This document shows positions 24,505 through 33,212 of a DNA stretch of 62,872 bases, piece after piece; position 1 is the stretch's first letter, and every line of letters begins with the position of its first letter. Where the stretch lies: positions 1 to 62,872 of the forward strand of contig NZ_JAVIFW010000034.1 in the NCBI RefSeq assembly GCF_031157275.1, written 5' to 3'. The notes under the pieces are model-generated. The model was not told where the DNA came from. It was given only the letters and a program-made list of their open reading frames with translations, and did no database searches. The translations under genes and the position numbers were made by a program. This stretch comes from Streptomyces sp. LHD-70 (GTDB taxonomy: Bacteria; Actinomycetota; Actinomycetes; Streptomycetales; Streptomycetaceae).

Positions 24505-25215
24505 TCACACGCCGAGCATCAGCACCACCCCCGACACCAACGCGAAGACAAGCACGAACAACCGCATCCTGCGGGCGTCCAGGCGATGGTGCACGAGGCG
24601 GCTCAGCCACGCGCCCGCCGCGATCGCCGGTAGCAGCACCACCGCGTCGCCGAGCTCCGCGACCTGGGCCTTGCCCGTCGCGAACAGCAGGATCAGGGAC
24701 GCCACTTCGCCCACGAGGAAGCATGTGGCCACCGTGGAGCGGAGCTCCGCGGGCGGGCGGTGCTGGTACACCAGGGCCAGCGGCGGACCGCCCACCCCCG
24801 TCGCCGTCTCCGTCAGACCGGTCACCGCACCCGCACCGAGATACGCGCCCCGGCCGGGCTCGAACGCGGGCGCCGCCAGACTCACCACAGCCGCGAGCAC
24901 CGTCGCGATGCCCACGAACAGGCCGAGGCTGCGCTCCGGGATCAGCCACAGCAGCGCGAGCCCCGCCGGGGTCGCCGCGAGCCGCGCGCCCGTGATCCAG
25001 CCCGCGCCGCGCAGATCGAGCGAGGCCCGTTCACGCCACGCCACGTACAGATTGAGCGGGATCATAGAGGCGAGCACGAAGACCGGGACCAGGCCCGGGT
25101 CCACGATCCCGGCCACCGGCGCCACGATCAGCGCGAAGCCGAGACCGCTGCTGCCCTGGACGAACGCGGCGACCGCCACCGTGACGGCGAGCACCGCCAA
25201 CGTCATGACGCTCAC
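24505..25215 (-). CDS. TSUP-family (TauE/SafE) membrane permease
   Basis: A 236-residue membrane protein with about eight hydrophobic segments. The TSUP signature is present twice: GSSGLGFALIVAPV near the start and ETATGVGGPPLALVY in the second half. Family members export sulfite, sulfoacetate or other organic anions. The GTG at 25215 overlaps the stop of the amidohydrolase (GTGA), so it is the last gene of a coupled three-gene operon, perhaps exporting an organic acid product. An ATG three codons later is an alternative start. Confidence 0.85.
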   Translation of the reverse strand: MSVMTLAVLAVTVAVAAFVQGSSGLGFALIVAPVAGIVDPGLVPVFVLASMIPLNLYVAWRERASLDLRGAGWITGARLAATPAGLALLWLIPERSLGLFVGIATVLAAVVSLAAPAFEPGRGAYLGAGAVTGLTETATGVGGPPLALVYQHRPPAELRSTVATCFLVGEVASLILLFATGKAQVAELGDAVVLLPAIAAGAWLSRLVHHRLDARRMRLFVLVFALVSGVVLMLGV

Positions 25216-26636
25216 TGCGCCGTACCCCGCTCCCGTACGCGGGCGGCCTCCCGCGCACGGACCACCTCCCGCGCCGTCATGGACGTCGGATGCGCCCGGG
25301 TGATCTCCGCCCGCCCCACGGCCGAACGCGCCAGCTCCGCGGCCCGCCGTACGAGCGCGGGGCCGTCCCAGTCCGTCGGCAGGCCGTGCCACATCCGCAG
25401 CAGGCCGTCGACGAACACGGCGCTGATCTGGTCCCGGTTGCCGCGCCGCACCAGCTCCCACGGCAGGTCCCAGGAGAACGCCAGCTCCGGCGTCTCGACG
25501 TCGACCAGGAGGAAGTCGGCCGCGAGGCCCGCGGCGACCGTGCCCGTACGCGCGCCGAGGCCGACGGCGTCCGCGCCGCCCCGGCTCGCGTGCTCCAGCC
25601 ACGTCCAGCCCGCGCCGCAGGACGAGTCGCCGGTGGCCAGGCCGTACGCGAGCCGCTGCGCGAACTCGGCGGCCTCCGCGAGCCGGAAGCCGTCGCCGCG
25701 CGTGCCGTCCGTGCCGAGACCGAACCGGATCCCGCGCTCGGCCATGGCGGTGGCGGGAGCGACCGCGTTGCCCTTCCAGGCGCTGGCGACGGGGTTGTAG
25801 CTCACCGCCGTGCCGGTGTCGGCGAGCAGCGTCAGCTCGCGCGGCGTCAGCAACGTGGCGTGCGCGCCCAGGAGTTGAGGGCCCAGGGCACCGATGCTGT
25901 GCAGGTACTCCAGGGGCCGCAGCCCGTGCCGCACGAGGGAGCGCTCGACGCCCGCCAGGTGCTCGTTGACATGGATCTGCACGACGGCCCCGGCCTCCGC
26001 CGCGAGCCGGGCCGTGCCCCGCAGCGTCGCCTCGGTGGCGGCCTCGGGGATGGAGACGGCCAGGGACGCGTGGACGAGCGGGTCGTCGGCGTAGCGGGCG
26101 AGATGCTTCTCGGCGTCGTCGAGGGCGGAACCACCCGGGTTGTCCACGTCGTTGCAGACCAGGCCGAGCACGCAGCGCAGACCGGCGTCCCGCGCGGCCG
26201 AGGCGACGACCTCCACGTCCACATCGGCCCGCGTACCGGCGTCCGCGACGGTCGTGAACCCGCCGCGCAGCGCCTCGTACGCCGCCAACTTGGCCGCCGT
26301 ATAGGCCGATTCCTCGTCGAGCGCGCCTTCGAGCGGCACCCAGACCCGGCGGAAGATCTCCGAGGGCTCCCCGAAGGCGAGCGCGGAGCCGAAGCTCTGC
26401 GTGAGGTGGTGGTGCGCGTCCACGAACCCGGGCATCAGCAGATGGCCCGGCATCCGGACGGCCTGGAGCTCAGGGTGCGTACGCTCCAACTCCTCGGCGG
26501 GAGCGACGGCTTCGAAGCGGCCGTCGACCACGAGCACCGCGAGGCCGTCGACGGGCCCTTCGGGCAGCAGCACCGCGCCGGGGGCGAGGAGGAGCGGGCC
26601 GGGGGAGGAGAGGAGCGTGCGGTCGGGCTGGTTCAT
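25212..26636 (-). CDS. Amidohydrolase (TrzN/AtzB/8-oxoguanine deaminase-like)
   Basis: A 474-residue cytoplasmic metal-dependent deaminase or chlorohydrolase-type enzyme. Metal ligands are visible: PGFVDAHHHLTQ near residue 75, QIHVNEH near 220, LLGAHATLL near 255 and LGTDGTRGD near 310. The sequence resembles the TrzN/AtzB/8-oxoguanine deaminase/SsnA subgroup, which removes amino or other groups from N-heterocycles. Its operon mates, an NCS2 nucleobase permease upstream (ATGA overlap) and TSUP exporter downstream (GTGA overlap), support a purine, pyrimidine or triazine substrate. The exact reaction is not determined. Confidence 0.85.
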   Translation of the reverse strand: MNQPDRTLLSSPGPLLLAPGAVLLPEGPVDGLAVLVVDGRFEAVAPAEELERTHPELQAVRMPGHLLMPGFVDAHHHLTQSFGSALAFGEPSEIFRRVWVPLEGALDEESAYTAAKLAAYEALRGGFTTVADAGTRADVDVEVVASAARDAGLRCVLGLVCNDVDNPGGSALDDAEKHLARYADDPLVHASLAVSIPEAATEATLRGTARLAAEAGAVVQIHVNEHLAGVERSLVRHGLRPLEYLHSIGALGPQLLGAHATLLTPRELTLLADTGTAVSYNPVASAWKGNAVAPATAMAERGIRFGLGTDGTRGDGFRLAEAAEFAQRLAYGLATGDSSCGAGWTWLEHASRGGADAVGLGARTGTVAAGLAADFLLVDVETPELAFSWDLPWELVRRGNRDQISAVFVDGLLRMWHGLPTDWDGPALVRRAAELARSAVGRAEITRAHPTSMTAREVVRAREAARVRERGTAQ

Positions 26637-28174
26637 CGGTCGCTTTCTGTGCTTGCGGTGGAGGCCTCTGTGACCTCTGTGCGTACGGCTGAGGCTTCCG
26701 GGCTTGCGGTGGGGGCTTCTGCGCGTACGGGCGGGGATTCGGTGCGTTGGGGCGTGGTTTCTGTGCGTACGGGCGACAGGCGGGCGGCGATGCCCGGTCT
26801 GACGTGGTGGAAGAGGACGTTGAGGACGGCCGCGGTGAACGCGCCGACGGCGACGCCGCTCTCCAGGAGGATGCGGAGGTTCGGCGGGAAGCCCCCGTAC
26901 ACCCCGGGCACGAGGATCGGCAGCAGGCCGAGGGCGAGCGCGACGGCGCAGATGAACGTGCTGGTGTGCCGGTCGAGGTCGCTGCGGCCGAGCATCTGGA
27001 TGCCGAGCACGGTGATGACGGCGAACACGACCATGGCGGTGCCGCCGACGACCGCCGACGGGATCACGCTGATCGCACGGGTCACCGGCGCCAGGAAGCC
27101 GATGACGATGAGCACCACGCCGGCGGCCGCGGTGACGAAGCGGCTGCGGACGCCCGTGACGCGGACGATGCCGATGTTCTCGCCGCTGGTGACGATGAGG
27201 GGGAGCCCGAAGAAGCCGCCGAAGAGGGAGGTGAGCGCGTCGCCGCGGACCGTCTTCGGGACGTCGGTCCGCTGATCGATCTCCTTGCCGACGGCCTCGG
27301 CGTTGATGACCGTCTGCCCGGTCGCCTCGGCCATCGACGCCAGGCTGTAGAGCATCAGCGGCAGCGCGGCGACGAGGTTGAACTGCGGTGAGCCGAACGG
27401 CATCAGCTGCGGGAGGTTGACCAGGCCGCCGCCCGACGCCTGCCCGAAGTCGACCGCGCCGATGGCGGCCGCGAGCGCCGTACCCGCCAACAGGCCCAGC
27501 ATCACAGCGAGTTGGCGTACGACACCGTTGAACAGGAGGTAGCAGGCGACCGTGAAGCCGATCGTCGCCATGCCAAGGCCGAGGTTGAGCGGGTCGGCGA
27601 AGCCGGGAGTGCCGGGGCGGCCGGTGACGAGGACCGCGCCCACCTTCACCAGGTTCACGCCGACGATCACGATCATCGTGCCGATGACCAGGGCGGGGAA
27701 GAACCTGAGCAGCCGCGAGAACACCGGCAGGACGACGAAGCAGAAGAGTGCCGTCAGGACGACCGCACCGGTGGCGGTGCGCAGCCCGTGCTGCTCGGCG
27801 ATCGCGAGGAACAGGATGAGCGGCGCCCCGCCCGGCAGCATCACGAACGGCAGCCGCGGCCCGAACTTCCAGGGCCCGAGCGACTGGATCAGCGACCCGA
27901 CGCCGGACAGCACGAAGGCCGCGGAGAGCAGGTCGACGGTGAGATCGGCGTCGAGGCCGAGCGTGGCGCTCATCAGGAAGATCGCCGAGATCGGCGTGGC
28001 CGCCATGACGAGGACGTGCTGGATCCCGAAGAGCAGGATCCGGCCGAGGGGGCGGGATTCATCGACGGGGTGGGGCGCGGACGCCACGGGACCGGCGTCG
28101 GGGGCGGGGGTGGGGGCGGGTCCGGACACGGGTGGTTCCGCTGGTCCGGGCCGACTCTGACGGGGACTGAACAC
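26633..28174 (-). CDS. NCS2-family xanthine/uracil-type permease
   Basis: A 513-residue membrane protein with about fourteen helices. The first helix region LFGIQHVLVMAATPISAIFL and the NCS2 signature region QTVINAEAVGKEIDQRTD followed by DALTSLFGGFFGLP and TSGENIGIVRVTGVRSRFV are characteristic. The GTG at 28174 with GGAG seven bases upstream is preferred; extending the frame to a TTG at 28261 would run through the operator. Residues 1-35 and the last 50 are low-complexity. The C-terminal tail has repeated VRTE/VRAE units. First gene of the operon, importing its substrate. Confidence 0.88.
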   Translation of the reverse strand: MFSPRQSRPGPAEPPVSGPAPTPAPDAGPVASAPHPVDESRPLGRILLFGIQHVLVMAATPISAIFLMSATLGLDADLTVDLLSAAFVLSGVGSLIQSLGPWKFGPRLPFVMLPGGAPLILFLAIAEQHGLRTATGAVVLTALFCFVVLPVFSRLLRFFPALVIGTMIVIVGVNLVKVGAVLVTGRPGTPGFADPLNLGLGMATIGFTVACYLLFNGVVRQLAVMLGLLAGTALAAAIGAVDFGQASGGGLVNLPQLMPFGSPQFNLVAALPLMLYSLASMAEATGQTVINAEAVGKEIDQRTDVPKTVRGDALTSLFGGFFGLPLIVTSGENIGIVRVTGVRSRFVTAAAGVVLIVIGFLAPVTRAISVIPSAVVGGTAMVVFAVITVLGIQMLGRSDLDRHTSTFICAVALALGLLPILVPGVYGGFPPNLRILLESGVAVGAFTAAVLNVLFHHVRPGIAARLSPVRTETTPQRTESPPVRAEAPTASPEASAVRTEVTEASTASTESDR

Positions 28175-28243
28175 GTTCGGGCTCCGTTTCGGGGATACGG
28201 CACGCTCGGGTTCTTCAGCCGCGATCCGGCCCTGGACGGAGAG

Positions 28244-28271
28244 CCAAATCGATTTGGCCAAATCGATTTGG
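28244..28271. promoter_or_regulatory. Two adjacent perfect 14-bp palindromes, operator of the NCS2 operon
   Basis: CCAAATCGATTTGG occurs twice back to back (28244-28257 and 28258-28271), forming a 28-bp palindrome of palindromes in GC-rich DNA, 70-97 bases before the NCS2 permease start. The AATCGATT core with a central CG matches LacI-family operator design, and a LacI gene lies at 23380-24426. It is very likely a repressor site overlapping the promoter. Confidence 0.8.
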
Positions 28272-28377
28272 CCGCCAGTATGAGGGAGCGGGGTGGGGGA
28301 GAGTCAAGGGGGGCGGCGGGCCGCACGCACGGAGCGCGTTGTCCCGCCGCCTCGGAGACGGAGCGGTACGCGACCGT

Positions 28378-31300
28378 TCACGCCCCCGCGTCGGCGAACA
28401 ACTCGGCGTACCGCCTGCGGAGTTCGGCCTTCTGTACCTTGCCCATGACGTTGCGGGGGAGTGCTTCCACGACGCGTACGGCACGCGGGTGCTTGAAGCG
28501 GGCGAGGTCGCCGGCGATGAAGGCGAGCAGCTCGTCGGCCTGCGGGTGCGCGCCAGGAGCCGGTACGACGACGGCCACGACCGTCTCCCCGAAGTCCGGG
28601 TGGGGCACGCCGATCACCGCTGATTCGAGGACGTCGGGGTGGGCGTCGATGAGCTCCTCGATCTCCTTGGGGTAGATGTTGTAGCCCCCGGAGATCACCA
28701 GGTCCTTGCCGCGGCCGACGATGCAGAGATAGCCGTCCTCGTCGATGCGGCCCAGGTCGCCGGTGATGAAGAAGCCGTCTGCGCGGAACTCGGAGGCGGT
28801 CTTCTCGGGCATCTGCCAGTAGCCGGTGAAGACGTTGGGGCCGCGGACCTCGATGCTGCCGACCTCGCCGTCCGGCAGCGCCTCGCCGGTCCTCTCGTCC
28901 ACCACCCGGATCTCGGTTCCCGGCAGGGGTGTGCCGACCGTTCCGGGCTTGCGGGGCCCGCCCTCGTACGGGTTGCTGGTGTTCATGCCGGTCTCGGTCA
29001 TGCCGTAGCGCTCCAGGATGGCGTGGCCGGTGCGGGCCTCGAACGCCTGGTGGTCGGCGGCGAGCAGTGGGGCCGAGCCGGAGACGAAGAGCCGCATCGG
29101 GGCGCAGGTCTCCGGGGTGAGGCGGTCGTGCTGCAGCAGTCGGGTGTAGAAGGTCGGTACGCCCATGAGGACCGTGGCCCGGGGGAGCAGGCCCACGATC
29201 GCGTCGGCGTCGAACTTGGGCAGGAAGTACATCGAGGCCCCGGCGGCGAGGGTCATGTTCGCGGCGACGAAGAGGCCGTGGATGTGGAAGATCGGCAGGG
29301 CGTGGATCAGCTGGTCGTCGGCGGTGAACTGCCAGGAGTCGAGCAGGGCGGAGCAGTTGGAGGCGAGGTTGCCGTGCGAGAGCACCGCGCCCTTGGACCG
29401 GCCGGTCGTGCCGGAGGTGTAGAGGATCGCGGCCGGATCGCCGGGCGAGGCGTCGAACACGGCCTCGTGGCGGGCGTCGCCGTCGAGGAGTGTGCCCTCA
29501 CCGGATGCCCCGAGGGTCTCGACCACCATCCCGTCGAGCGCGCCCTGGTCGCCGCCCGCCGCACGCTCGGGGGAGCGGACGAGTACGCGGGGCCGGGCGT
29601 CCCCGATGAAGTACGCCGTCTCCGTGTCGGTGTACGCGGTGTTCAGAGGCAGGAACACCCCGCCCACCCGCAGCGTCGCCAGATACAGCGCGACCGCCTC
29701 CGGGGACTTCTCCACCTGCATGGCCACGCGGTCGCCCGACGTGACCCCGTCCGTGACGAGACGGGCCGCGATGCGCTGCACGGTCTCCTCGGTCTCGCGG
29801 TACGTGAGACACCGCCCGTCGGGCAGCTCGAAGAGCACCTTGTCGGGCCGCAGTCGGGCCTGCTCGGCGAAGGACTGGTGGATGGCGGTGAAGGGGGCCA
29901 GGGTGGGCACGGACGACATCGAGGGTGTTCCTTTCTCGTTCTCCGTGGCGGTGGGGAGGGCACCGGAGGCTTCGTGGGTGGTGGCGGCGGAGGCGTCGGC
30001 GGGGGAGGCGCTTGCTGTGGTGGTTTCGGTGGTGTCGGTTGCGTTGATGATCCGCCCGTGGTTCGCCGCCGCCGCGTCCGGCAGGACGTCCCGTGGGACA
30101 TCCCGTGGGACATCCCGTGGGGCATCCCGCAGGACGTCGCGCAGCGGCCCGCCGACCGCCACGGTGCGGCGGCGGACATAGTCCTCGTGTCGGCGCTCCA
30201 ACTCCCCCGGTTCGTAGCGGTAGTTGATCATCACGCCGTACGACTGCTCCCACGCCTCGGTGGAGTGGTTCGCGGGCCAGTCGATCTGCCAGGCGGCCGC
30301 CCCATTGCCCAGGTGGAAGCGGGCGACCGGGTCGAGCGGACATCCGTCGGCCCGCCGCTCGACCGTGACGTACCGGGCGACAGCGGGCAGAAGCCGGGGC
30401 CGTAGCCGCACGAGGTCCGCCGCGCTCAGGTCGGCCAGGCGCTCCACGGTCGCCAACTCCTCGGCGAGCGCGGCAAGTTCGGCGTCCGCCCGCTGCTCGT
30501 CGAGCCAGCGGCGGAACCCGGGGACGGGGGAGAGCGTCGCGAACTGCGTCAGATGCGGGAGCTGCTCCCCGACGTCCTCGATCACCTGCTTGATGAGGAA
30601 GCTCCCGAAGGACACCCCGGCGAGCCCGTCGAGCGCGTTGTTGATGGAGTACAGCGCCGCCGTGTCCGCCTCCAGCGGGTCGAGCGCAGGCCCGGGATCG
30701 AGGAGCGGGGCGATCCTGTCCGGCATGCCGCGCACCAGGGCGACCTCCACGAAGATCAGCGGTACGTCGCCGGTCGCCGGGTGGAAGAACGCGTACACGC
30801 GACGGTCCGCGGGCTGTACGCGGCGGCGCAGCTCGTCCCGGCCCGCCATCGGGTGGACCTTCTCGCCCCGTACCAGACGGTCGTGCAGCTCGGCGGGCGC
30901 GTCCCAGGTCACCTCGGCCATGCGCAGGAAGCCGCGGTTGAACCAGGAGGTGAGCAGGTGGTGGAAGTCGTGGTCGAGGGCCTGCAGTTCCGGCTGGTCC
31001 GGCATCAGGCGGCGCAGGTCGGCACGCATCCCGACGAGGGCGAGGGTGGCGTCGGGCGCGTGGTTCATCCGGCGGAGCAGCTGCTGGCGGGCCGGCTCGA
31101 CCACGTCGAAGAGGCGCACCAGCTCCCGCTCGCCGCGGGCGCCGGAGTTGCGGGCGTCGTCCCAGCGGTGGAAGGCGGCGCGGACCTGGTAGGGGTCGAC
31201 GTCGTAGGTGCGGGTGACGTGGGTGAAGAACGTCCGCTTGTCGTGGTCGTCGAGTTCGGCGTACGCGGCCAGGGCGCGGCCCGCGACGGCGCGCAGGGAG

Positions 31301-31455
31301 GCCTCGCCCACGTCGCTCATCAGGATCTCGCAGGCGACGAGGAGGTGGTCGAGCGGGGAGCCGGGCGCCGCTCCGGCGGCGGAGGCGGCGTCGCGGCCGG
31401 GCCGCCCCAGCGCCCGGAACAGGTCGGTCAGCAGCCAGCCGTCATGGCGATCCAT
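28378..31455 (-). CDS. Malonyl-CoA decarboxylase fused to malonyl-CoA synthetase (MatA-MatB in one frame)
   Basis: One uninterrupted 1025-residue frame. Residues 1 to about 430 are a malonyl-CoA decarboxylase (segments FNRGFLRMAEVTWDAPAE, NNALDGLAGVSFGSFLIKQV, RFHLGNGAAAWQIDW, MINYRYEPGELERRHEDYV). A linker of about 80 residues (repeated RDVPRDVP, then Thr/Ala/Ser-rich) leads to a malonate-CoA ligase of the ANL family from about residue 513: AILYTSGTTGRSKGAVLSH, ERYGMTETGMNTSNP, FITGDLGRID and the C-terminal catalytic lysine in PRNVMGKVQK. Together they convert malonate to malonyl-CoA and then acetyl-CoA. The two are usually separate genes. An internal ribosome site before residue 513 allows MatB to be made separately (28378-29919, 513 residues). 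ATG 31455 has a GGAGGGAA site. Confidence 0.85.
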   Translation of the reverse strand: MDRHDGWLLTDLFRALGRPGRDAASAAGAAPGSPLDHLLVACEILMSDVGEASLRAVAGRALAAYAELDDHDKRTFFTHVTRTYDVDPYQVRAAFHRWDDARNSGARGERELVRLFDVVEPARQQLLRRMNHAPDATLALVGMRADLRRLMPDQPELQALDHDFHHLLTSWFNRGFLRMAEVTWDAPAELHDRLVRGEKVHPMAGRDELRRRVQPADRRVYAFFHPATGDVPLIFVEVALVRGMPDRIAPLLDPGPALDPLEADTAALYSINNALDGLAGVSFGSFLIKQVIEDVGEQLPHLTQFATLSPVPGFRRWLDEQRADAELAALAEELATVERLADLSAADLVRLRPRLLPAVARYVTVERRADGCPLDPVARFHLGNGAAAWQIDWPANHSTEAWEQSYGVMINYRYEPGELERRHEDYVRRRTVAVGGPLRDVLRDAPRDVPRDVPRDVLPDAAAANHGRIINATDTTETTTASASPADASAATTHEASGALPTATENEKGTPSMSSVPTLAPFTAIHQSFAEQARLRPDKVLFELPDGRCLTYRETEETVQRIAARLVTDGVTSGDRVAMQVEKSPEAVALYLATLRVGGVFLPLNTAYTDTETAYFIGDARPRVLVRSPERAAGGDQGALDGMVVETLGASGEGTLLDGDARHEAVFDASPGDPAAILYTSGTTGRSKGAVLSHGNLASNCSALLDSWQFTADDQLIHALPIFHIHGLFVAANMTLAAGASMYFLPKFDADAIVGLLPRATVLMGVPTFYTRLLQHDRLTPETCAPMRLFVSGSAPLLAADHQAFEARTGHAILERYGMTETGMNTSNPYEGGPRKPGTVGTPLPGTEIRVVDERTGEALPDGEVGSIEVRGPNVFTGYWQMPEKTASEFRADGFFITGDLGRIDEDGYLCIVGRGKDLVISGGYNIYPKEIEELIDAHPDVLESAVIGVPHPDFGETVVAVVVPAPGAHPQADELLAFIAGDLARFKHPRAVRVVEALPRNVMGKVQKAELRRRYAELFADAGA
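29917..29935 (-). promoter_or_regulatory. Internal ribosome site and start codon for free MatB
   Basis: Inside the fused frame, AAAGGAA followed by an ATG (29919-29917, residues MSSVPTL) has normal spacing. It is the start a separate matB gene would use, so both fused and free synthetase may be produced. Confidence 0.6.
30083..30142. repeat. Five tandem 12-bp units at the MatA-MatB junction
   Basis: Units at 30083, 30095, 30107, 30119 and 30131 (consensus GGGACATCCCGT) code on the minus strand for the repeated RDVP tetrapeptide just after the decarboxylase domain. Because the unit is a multiple of three, copy-number change lengthens or shortens the linker without a frameshift. Confidence 0.8.
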
Positions 31456-31520
31456 CCGAGTTCCCTCCAGGTGTCCGGGCGGGGCCGTCTACGTACGTAC
31501 GTAACAAAGCGGCGGCCTCC

Positions 31521-31547
31521 ATATACATCGCGTACTCTGATGTATAT
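31521..31547. promoter_or_regulatory. Inverted repeat ATATACATC-N9-GATGTATAT, likely MatR-type operator
   Basis: Perfect 9-bp arms (31521-31529 and 31539-31547) in very AT-rich sequence lie between the divergent mat gene and GntR regulator. FCD-type GntR repressors of malonate operons bind TGTATACA-like sites, so this is the probable operator for both promoters. Binding is inferred. Confidence 0.65.
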
Positions 31548-31626
31548 AACGTGGGAACCGTAGGACACATGAACCGGATCCGCTACCCCTAGGGCAGCCC
31601 GACAACGTGAGCGCTCGGAGGTGCCC

Positions 31627-32304
31627 ATGGCTCGAGTCCCGGAATCACAGCGCGTACGGGACGCGCTCGAGAACGCCGTCGTCGACGGCCGCTACCGCCC
31701 CGGCGAACGCCTCGACCCCGCCGAGCTGGAGCGGGAGTTCGGCTGCTCCCGCACGCCGGTCCGCGAGGCCCTCCAGGACCTGCAGCGCTCGGGACTCGTA
31801 CAGATCCGCCCCAAACAGGGCACATACGTCACGGAGTTGAGCGTTCCCGAACTCGCGGAGCGCTTCGAAGTGATGGCCGAACTCGAAGGCATGGCCGCGC
31901 GGCTCTCCACGCGCCGCATCGAGCGCCGCACCCTCGACGAGCTGGAGGAAGCCCTCCGCGACTGCGAGACCCACGCGAGCGCCGGTGACGCGGACCGCTA
32001 CTACTACGCCAATGCCCGCTTCCACGACACCATCTACGGCGCCTGCGGCAACGCCTACCTGCGGCAGCAGGCGCACACGCTCCAGCGTGCCCTGCAGCCC
32101 TACCGGCGCCTGCAGCTGCACGTCCCCGACCGGATGCGGCGCTCCCTGGCCGAACACCGCGTGATCGCCGCGGCCATCACCGACGGCGACGAGGAGGCCG
32201 CGGAGAACGCCGCCCGTGACCATGTGCTCGTCCAGGTCAAGGAGTTCAGCCATCTCGTACGGGCGTGGAACCAGGTGCGGGAGCCGGTGCGGCAGGGCGG
32301 ATGA
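31627..32304 (+). CDS. GntR-family (FCD) regulator, probable malonate-operon repressor
   Basis: A 225-residue regulator with a winged helix (AVVDGRYRPGERLDPAELER, SRTPVREALQDLQRSGLV) and FCD domain (ELEGMAARLSTRRIE; YYANARFHDTIYGACGN; EHRVIAAAITDGDEEAAENA). ATG 31627 follows GGAGG with correct spacing; the GTG at 31621 is too close. It is divergent from the MatA-MatB gene with a palindrome between them. By analogy with MatR of rhizobial mat operons it likely represses malonate use until malonate is present. Confidence 0.87.
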   Translation: MARVPESQRVRDALENAVVDGRYRPGERLDPAELEREFGCSRTPVREALQDLQRSGLVQIRPKQGTYVTELSVPELAERFEVMAELEGMAARLSTRRIERRTLDELEEALRDCETHASAGDADRYYYANARFHDTIYGACGNAYLRQQAHTLQRALQPYRRLQLHVPDRMRRSLAEHRVIAAAITDGDEEAAENAARDHVLVQVKEFSHLVRAWNQVREPVRQGG

Positions 32305-32438
32305 GGCCCGGGGGCCGGGCCCGGCGAGGGCAATGGGCCCATGCTGGAGCAGATGAAGTCCCGGTCCGCGACCGGGGCCACGCATGTGACGTACCGCGTA
32401 CTGCCGTGACCGATTGCCGCCGCAGCCGCGCCCGCGAT

Positions 32439-32461
32439 CGGCGAATCCACCGGATTCGCCG
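32439..32461. terminator. Hairpin downstream of the GntR gene
   Basis: A 10-bp perfect stem (CGGCGAATCC with GGATTCGCCG) and a 3-base ACC loop lie in the 247-base gap after the regulator. It is a terminator candidate, or a palindromic binding site for the following gene. Confidence 0.45.
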
Positions 32462-32551
32462 GACCGGTGTCACCCCGGCGGTCTACCGTACGGATGCGTA
32501 GCCGTCCGCACACACCGCGTCGCCAACTGCGGTCGTACGAGGAGGAATTCC

Positions 32552-33094
32552 GTGCCGTCACCTTCACCCTGCGACCCCCAGGACGCCCCCGCGGGCGATG
32601 TGGGTACGGCGCTGATGCTGATCGACTCCCGGCTCAAGCAGATCCACGGAGGCCGGACCGAGCCGAACAGCGAACAGCAGGTCCTGACCGAGCAGTTCGC
32701 CGCCTCCCTGGGGCGACAAGGGGTCGACGACCTCCTGGACGGCGCCTGCACGCTCATCTACATGTACATGCAGTGGCTGTGCAGGGTCTACGAGGAGCAC
32801 GACGAGGACGTCGTCGCGGGAGTGGTGCCCAACATCGTGGCCTCCCTGCGCATGATGCCCAGGAGCGTCCGCCCGGAGGCCGTCCCGACCATGGCCGGTC
32901 TGCTCGTCGCCGCGGGTACGGGCCTGAGCCCGAGCCTGTGGCGCAAGCAGTACGGCTACTGGACCAAGGACGAGATGAACCCCCTGGAGGCGACGGCGTT
33001 CCTGCTCGCGGACCACATCAACCGCGTCACCGACGACCCCGAATTCGCCACCCGCCTGATCAGCGAGGCCCTGACCGGGGTGGAGGAGGACTGA
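32552..33094 (+). CDS. Hypothetical protein
   Basis: A 180-residue acidic cytoplasmic protein that I do not recognise. It has no signal peptide. After about 20 low-complexity residues it is predicted mostly helical, with a conserved-looking block VPNIVASLRMMPRSVRPEAV and a tryptophan/tyrosine patch (LWRKQYGYWTKDEMNP). The GTG at 32552 follows a strong GGAGGAA. Codon bias supports a real gene. It lies 119 bases upstream of a SUKH-like gene on the same strand, and the two may be co-transcribed. Confidence 0.7.
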   Translation: MPSPSPCDPQDAPAGDVGTALMLIDSRLKQIHGGRTEPNSEQQVLTEQFAASLGRQGVDDLLDGACTLIYMYMQWLCRVYEEHDEDVVAGVVPNIVASLRMMPRSVRPEAVPTMAGLLVAAGTGLSPSLWRKQYGYWTKDEMNPLEATAFLLADHINRVTDDPEFATRLISEALTGVEED

Positions 33095-33212
33095 CGGCCG
33101 AAGAGGGGACGGGAGCAGGGTCCGATTGTCAGTGGCGTGCGCTTGACTGGTACCCAGCGAAACGAACCGGGGCCGTGAGGCCGATGGCAGAGAGATCGAC
33201 GGGGGCCGAACA

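Noticed and set aside
30083..30142. Possible CRISPR-like array at the mat junction
   Set aside because: Contiguous 12-bp units inside an open reading frame, no spacers.
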